From NCBI RefSeq assembly GCF_045679555.1, contig NC_092091.1, positions 66,047,291 to 66,111,290 on the forward strand: a stretch of DNA of 64,000 nucleotides, in the 5' to 3' direction. The DNA comes from Salvelinus alpinus. Lineage: Eukaryota; Chordata; Actinopteri; Salmoniformes; Salmonidae. Below, in pieces: positions 58,927 to 64,000 of the stretch. The translations under genes and the position numbers were made by a program. Within the stretch, counting starts at the first letter, position 1. Each line of letters starts with the position of its first letter. Under the pieces are notes generated by a model. That model worked only from the letters and a program-made list of their open reading frames with translations, had not been told where the DNA came from and did not search any database.

Positions 58927-61110
58927 ATGTGAGAGCAGTGTGAGAAGTCAATGCACTGTGAATGATTGCCCTTCACACAATTGTTTTCTATACAAAACAA
59001 GGATTTTAGTCCTGTATTTCAAAACCTCTTTTTATCCTGCCTAGCCCATATGATCAAAGGACTAGGCTATTCCATCCTAAACAATAATAATTGAATGGCA
59101 ATGTAAAACCATACAAACATAGACAACTGTGTCCACCCAAATCCTGTTAGTAGATCAACAACCATGACTGAACAGGACTGTTAACAGTGTCACCTGTTTT
59201 AAGGAGCTCTGTGCCAGCTGTTATTCTCGTCACAGGGCCCGAGTTGGAGCAGCTATTTGCCGTGTTATTAGTCTCTGTTGTAAAAACAAGGTAAACCTGT
59301 GTTCTTGGTCATGGCAGACTAAGTAGACTTCTCATAGCAGATGAGGAATTTACATTTTAGAAAATGTTTATTTGCACATTGTGTATTGTGAAAAGTATAT
59401 GCACACATGTATCATTTCTACTTTTTTTTTTACATAAAAATATTGTCTATCCTGAACTTTATGGTTACCTGATACCTTTGTAAACAACCAACTCATTGTG
59501 TATTTAATATTACTTGTATTATTACGTATTATTATTTCTCTACTTTCTTTCTCTCTGCATTGTTGGGAAGGGCTGTAGTATGCATTTTCCTGTTAGTCTA
59601 CACCTGTTGTTTACGAAGCATGTGACAACATTTGATTTGAACTGTGGCAGGTGCTGGCTAGTATAAATAAACAAGGTAGATGGGGACATCTAGTGCTTAT
59701 AATTTGAAGTACACCTCCTGAGAAATTGCTCAGTTTACTATGAATCTTTCAGACAGTCTCGGTGGTATTTCTCTGTCTCTATGCTGTAGAGAACATATGT
59801 GTTTGGACTGTGTGCCAATATTCAAATATAAAACTTGGGGATTAATTAATAGATGTGAAACATCCAAAATAGGATTCAAAATACTACCTCAGCCATATGA
59901 TTTCCTAGATGCAATGGTAGACTATACTGTAATAAAGATAGTATTAAATGTATGAGCTTTTTTGTCTATGCTTCACAATAGATATAAAAGTCAGTCTTTA
60001 TGCTTTTACTCATGATCAAAAGTGTGATGAAGACTTGTCCACTGGAGGTCGACTTTAGGCAGCCATGTCAAAGCCAAACTATCATCGTCAAACACACGGT
60101 CAGAGGCTGGTTGTGGTGAGTCAGACCATTCTGCTGTAAATGAGTGGTCTTTACTGGCTAACTGTTCTTTGTCTAACAAGATAATACCTGTGGAACTACC
60201 ATGCCCCAAGGAGACGAGGTGGGAGACTGTCTTGTCTTCACCCGAGTCAGGTGCAAGTCACACACTGGTAGTGCAACAGGGTGGGAGGGAAGAGTTCGTA
60301 CAGTATGGAAATCAGATTACCTTGAAGGGGAAATATACATTTGTATACATAATCATTACTACTAGCTTAAATAACTACACCATTTGTTTTTACACAACTC
60401 AACACAGTTAGTAGGCTAATATGTAAAGTAGTAGGCTGCCTTTTAATTTGTATGTGATTCAACAACAAAAAACAGCTTCTGCCTGTCTCTGCAAGCCGTA
60501 ACATGTATTGAATGACAGGTGAACTAGCATCATCACTATGGGCGGCTGTCTGGGTATTTATGGGCAAATAGCGGTGCTTTGGATGTTGTTTTTAAAAATG
60601 TTTTATGGATAACAGCTTCCCAAATACGCACAAGAGAACACTGTGACCACTCACTCCGTTAGGCTACAATTATTTGTTCGGGTCGCAGTGGTTTTACTCA
60701 GACACTGTGGTGAGGAGAGAAACTTTTGTTGCGGTCTGTCATCTCCACTCAGTTGTTCTCAATCCCGGGGCACTATCTCCATTTGTGATACTGCTTTTGC
60801 CAGACAATTCAGTTCCTGTTGTTGACATTCGGCTCGGGCTACCGTCGGTGCGGACAAGGTAGGGAGCTATAGCCTAACTACCCCTCCTATTCTGCAAAAT
60901 TACATTAACACAAACACAGTTGTAGAAAGTTATACTCTGTGGCCGGCGTAGGTCTACTTCGGGTTTTCTCAACTCGAAAAGACCCCTCTTTACGCACCAG
61001 CCGAGACTGTTTACAAGGCAAATTAATTTCCCACCTCAGTCAATACTTTTTTTAATGACACGGTTCTAATTTGCCGGAAATTACCAGGCGCCGCAGTGTT
61101 CTCATCTCCG
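58927..61110. other. Stretch without recognised genes; possible promoter of the 61.1 kb gene
   Basis: It contains one LINE tail (59490-59640). The last 300 nt before 61111 have more CpG (GGCCGGCGTAGG, TTTGCCGGAAATTACC, GGCGCCGCAG) than the rest and may be the promoter and 5' UTR of the + strand gene. Confidence 0.35.
59490..59640 (+). mobile_element. LINE 3'-tail fragment
   Basis: GCATTGTTGGGAAGGGCTGT, then TAGTCTACACCTGTTGTTTA and ACATTTGATTTG. Same family as the fragment at 18155. Confidence 0.7.
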
Positions 61111-61180
61111 ATGGCTGAAGCCAGAAGAGAAGAGGAGGAGGAGCAGTTGAGGGATATACGGAACCGAAATCAAGTAACAG
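61111..61180 (+). CDS. First coding exon of an unidentified + strand gene (candidate sh3d19 by synteny)
   Basis: The sequence CATCTCCG-ATGG opens 23 codons, MAEARREEEEEQLRDIRNRN then QVT, and ends ACAG|GTATGT, a good donor in phase 1. It is a short, Glu- and Arg-rich N-terminus preceded by locally CpG-richer DNA. I do not recognise the protein from this piece. Its position, divergent from fhip1a, is that of SH3D19 in human 4q31.3, which encodes a multi-SH3 adaptor. No second exon was identified before 64000, so the identity is an inference. Confidence 0.45.
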
Positions 61181-62576
61181 GTATGTCCACTTGTCAATCT
61201 CTTGTAATTTTGATACAGCGTCTCCTGAAGTAGGCTACATGTGTTTGACACTTTGGGGCAATATAATTTCAAAACGTGGACTTTTACCTTTTAACCCATG
61301 AACATGACAACTTGGAACAGTGTTCCATCATGAAACATATGGTGAAGTGTGTAGGAAATGATACAATGTCATTCATATAACTTATTGTTGTGAAGCAAAT
61401 GTTATGCAATTCTACAAATTGTTCCATTCCATTGAGCTGAGATATTTTTTGTTGCAGTTTTGAAGCTAATTTCCAGCAATTCTATGCATTTTGCCTTGGC
61501 TAATGTTGTGTTCCTCTGCTCAAACGTTATAACAAAATCAATGGGCATGTAACCTGAATGCCCAGTTGTTAAAATATGATATTCTCCCTGACTGTCTAGC
61601 TTCTATTTGATTGTTAGTTCTCAAATAGGATATTATTCAAAAATATAAATAGTAAAATATATTTTCTGCCTGCTTTCTATCTGGTTTTGATCGTTTAAGT
61701 TGACACTGAAACTATTTTTCCATCTGAAAATTACTACTTCAGATGGTCGAGTCCAATCAACAAGAACAGCTAGCATGCTAACTGTTCTTGTAGACTTCCA
61801 GTCATTGCGCTAACACTAGTTAGCATTGGCTCGTAAAACTACCTTTAACTTCCTTCATACTTGATGCAGAGACATACAATGGTATCAACGATTGTATTCT
61901 GTTGCAGCTAGCGATTTTCCTAAAATAATAATTGTTCACATAAAAAAAATTCAAGAAGTTTCTATATAAAAAAATTATAATAATAGTACGCAAACCCAAA
62001 GTTTGAAAACCCTTGCTCCATCTCACTTCTCTCATGCCTTCTAGTAACTCCAAATCAGTTTCTAGTGATATATAGAAATAATCCCTAGTTCTGTTCTGTA
62101 CCAGTACAGTATCCAGCTGCTATGGTTGACACAATGCTCTCACTGTGTCATTCAGTGAAAGTATACTTTTATACAGCAGCTGGTAGCAACTACCTGTGTG
62201 TATCAGATACAGCAGTCAGTAAACAGTGCTACAACCATAAGGAAATGGTCTGGAAAACCCTGAAACTCTGTCAGCCAGACAGGAAGGATGACACAACAAA
62301 TTGTACATGTCCCGACACTTAAAATATTCCACATCTCATGCCAGCCAAGCTGTGTCATTTGGTGCTAACTGTGTTGCTGGAAATGCATCTGGAAAACCAC
62401 TGGCACTTGGCAGACAGGTTGATCCTGTTCATTTTGGCTCTGTATATTTTTGCTTTTGTCGTTTTATTTCCTGATGAAATCACTTCTAAAATGTGTTCAT
62501 ATTCATATATTTTATGCCACACAATCTTCATGTATATCAAGAGAAAGGGTTGTAAATGAATACATGTATGTAGGCT
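61181..62576. other. Presumed first intron of the 61.1 kb gene
   Basis: AT-rich and without a recognised repeat or exon. Confidence 0.4.
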
Positions 62577-63805
62577 TTATCCTGGACTACCTGACGGGCT
62601 GCCCCCCATGTGGTAAGAATATGCAACAACACGTCTGCCAAGGCTGATCCTTAACACTGGGGCCCCTCAGGGGTGTGTACTTAGTCCCCTCCTGTATTCC
62701 CTGTTCACCCACAACTGCGTGGCCAAACACGACTCCAACACCATCATTAAGTTTGTTGATGACACAACATTGGTAGGCCTAATCACTGACAACAATGAGG
62801 CAGCCTATAGGGATGAGGTCAGAGAACTGTCAGTGTGGTGCCAGGACAACAACCTCTCCCTCAATGTGAGCAAGAGAAAGGAGCTGATCGTGGACTACAG
62901 GAAAAGGCGGACCATACAGGCCCCCATTAACATTGACGGGGCTGTAGTGGAGTGGGTCGAGAGTTTCAAGTTCCTTGGTGTCCACATCATTAACGAACTA
63001 TCATAGTCCAAACATACCAAGACAGTCGTGAAGAGGGCACGACAAAACCTTTTCCCCCTCAGGAGACTGAAAAGATTTGGCATGGGTCCCCAGATTCTCA
63101 AGGTTCTACAGCTGCACCATCGGAAGCATCCTGACCGGTTGCATCACCGCCTGGTATGGCAACTGCTTGGCATCTGACCGTAAGCGCAACAGAGGGTAAT
63201 GCGAACGGCCTAGTACATCACTGGGGCTGGTAGAGGCTGTTGAGGAGCCTTTTGGTCCTAGACTTGGCGTTCCGGGACCGCTTCCTGCCATCCAGGACCT
63301 ATATAATAGGTGGTGTCAGAGGAAAGCCCATAATATTGTCAGAGACTCCAGTCAACCAAGTTATAGACTGTTTCCTCTGCTACCGCACGGCAAGCGGTCC
63401 CGGAACGCCAAGTCTAGGCCCAAAAGGCTCCTCAACAGCCTCTACCCCCAAGCCATTAGGCTGCTGAACAATTCATAAAAATCACCACCAGACAATTTAC
63501 ATTGACCCCCCCCCCCCCCCCCCCTACACTGCTGCTACTCACTGTTTGTTTGTTACCTATGCATGGTCTCTTCGCCCCCACCTACATGTACAGATTACCT
63601 CAACTAGCCTGTACCCCTGCACACTGACTTGGTACCGGTGCCCCCTGTATATAGCCTCGTTATTCTTATTGTGTTAGCCTACTTGGTAAATCTTTTCTTC
63701 TTCTTGAACTGCACTGTTGGTTAAGGCCGTGTAAGTAAGCATTTCACGGTAAAGTCTACACTTGTTGTATTCGGCGCATGTGGCAAATAAAGTTTGATTT
63801 GAATT
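62577..63805 (+). mobile_element. 5'-truncated L2-like LINE with its 3' end
   Basis: It starts inside the reverse transcriptase: GAPQGCVLSPLLYSLFTHNC, then IIKFVDDTTLVGLITDNNEA (catalytic FVDD intact), NNLSLNVSKRKELIVDYRK and VESFKFLGVHI. A stop follows at 63003 and further frame breaks. The 3' UTR has poly-C (63508-63524) and ends GCATTTCACGGTAAAGTCTA, then GGCAAATAAAGTTTGATTTG. It carries an internal inverted duplication (63229-63446). Confidence 0.9.
63229..63446. repeat. 55-nt inverted duplication inside the LINE
   Basis: The left arm 63229-63283 (GGTAGAGGCTGTTGAGGAGC and on to GGACCGCTT) is the inverse of the right arm 63392-63446 with one mismatch, separated by 108 nt. The right arm lies in the normal LINE order, so the left arm is the added copy. 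Confidence 0.9.
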
Positions 63806-64000
63806 TAGTCATTGCGTTTGGTTTACTATTTTACATTTCAATGGCTGTTGGTATATTGAACTTTCCCTCGCCTTTGAATTCTGGTTCTAAACATGGTTCT
63901 ATGCCGAGCAATTTACAATCTAACAATGTGTTTGGACCCATAGAATGGTTAGACCTTCCTAGTGTAGTTAGGGGAGAATTAAGCAGCAACACCTGTTGAG
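63806..64000. other. Right edge, nothing recognised
   Basis: Unique-looking DNA with one short open frame and no family resemblance. Confidence 0.4.

Overview
The window is vertebrate nuclear DNA, almost certainly from a salmonid fish (trout, salmon or char). The evidence is split genes with GT-AG introns, a dense load of repeat families typical of salmonids (Tc1-like elements with TA target duplications, tRNA-derived SINEs, fold-back MITEs, L2-like LINE tails, a hAT element), long CA/GT and GA runs, and unusually many minisatellites. Nine tandem arrays cover about 9.5 kb, roughly 15% of the window.

Layout. 1-3.2 kb: repeat-poor DNA with a perfect RFX X-box and no recognised exon. 3.2-15.0 kb (+): ten exons of gatb, the mitochondrial glutamyl-tRNA(Gln) amidotransferase B subunit. 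This copy carries an in-frame stop and two net -1 frameshifts, so it is read as a recent pseudogene, perhaps the decaying copy left by the salmonid genome duplication. 15-19 kb: the convergent 3' ends of two genes. 19.2-38.8 kb (-): fhip1a (FAM160A1), with twelve coding exons that join into an uninterrupted frame of 1,022 residues. 39-61 kb: the 5' side of fhip1a, holding repeats only (arrays at 43.4-45.8 and 50.8-51.7 kb, SINEs, fold-back elements, a 3.1 kb hAT at 55.8-58.9 kb). 61.1 kb (+): a first coding exon that by position and orientation is a candidate sh3d19. 62.6-63.8 kb: a degraded LINE. As I recall the human 4q31.3 map, SH3D19 and FHIP1A are divergent and FHIP1A and GATB convergent, which is what is seen here.

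Main observation. Four minisatellites are built on splice junctions. Their units contain the terminal coding bases of an exon plus the splice site itself: three donor arrays (gatb exons A and B, fhip1a exon 6) and one acceptor array (gatb exon C). The array units are 44, 57, 36 and 48-53 nt, in 29, 10, 18 and 30 copies, so each intron end offers 10 to 30 near-identical splice sites. Two arrays sit at opposite ends of the same gatb intron. Both have units divisible by three (57 and 36 nt) and stay open in the exon's reading frame, so a choice of splice site would add whole blocks of 19 or 12 residues. Other points: gatb exon D has a run of about 59 GT units as its upstream tract; the hAT element keeps a perfect 8-bp target duplication; the LINE at 63 kb holds a 55-nt inverted copy of its own downstream sequence. 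There is no bacterial or viral operon, CRISPR array or structural RNA gene.
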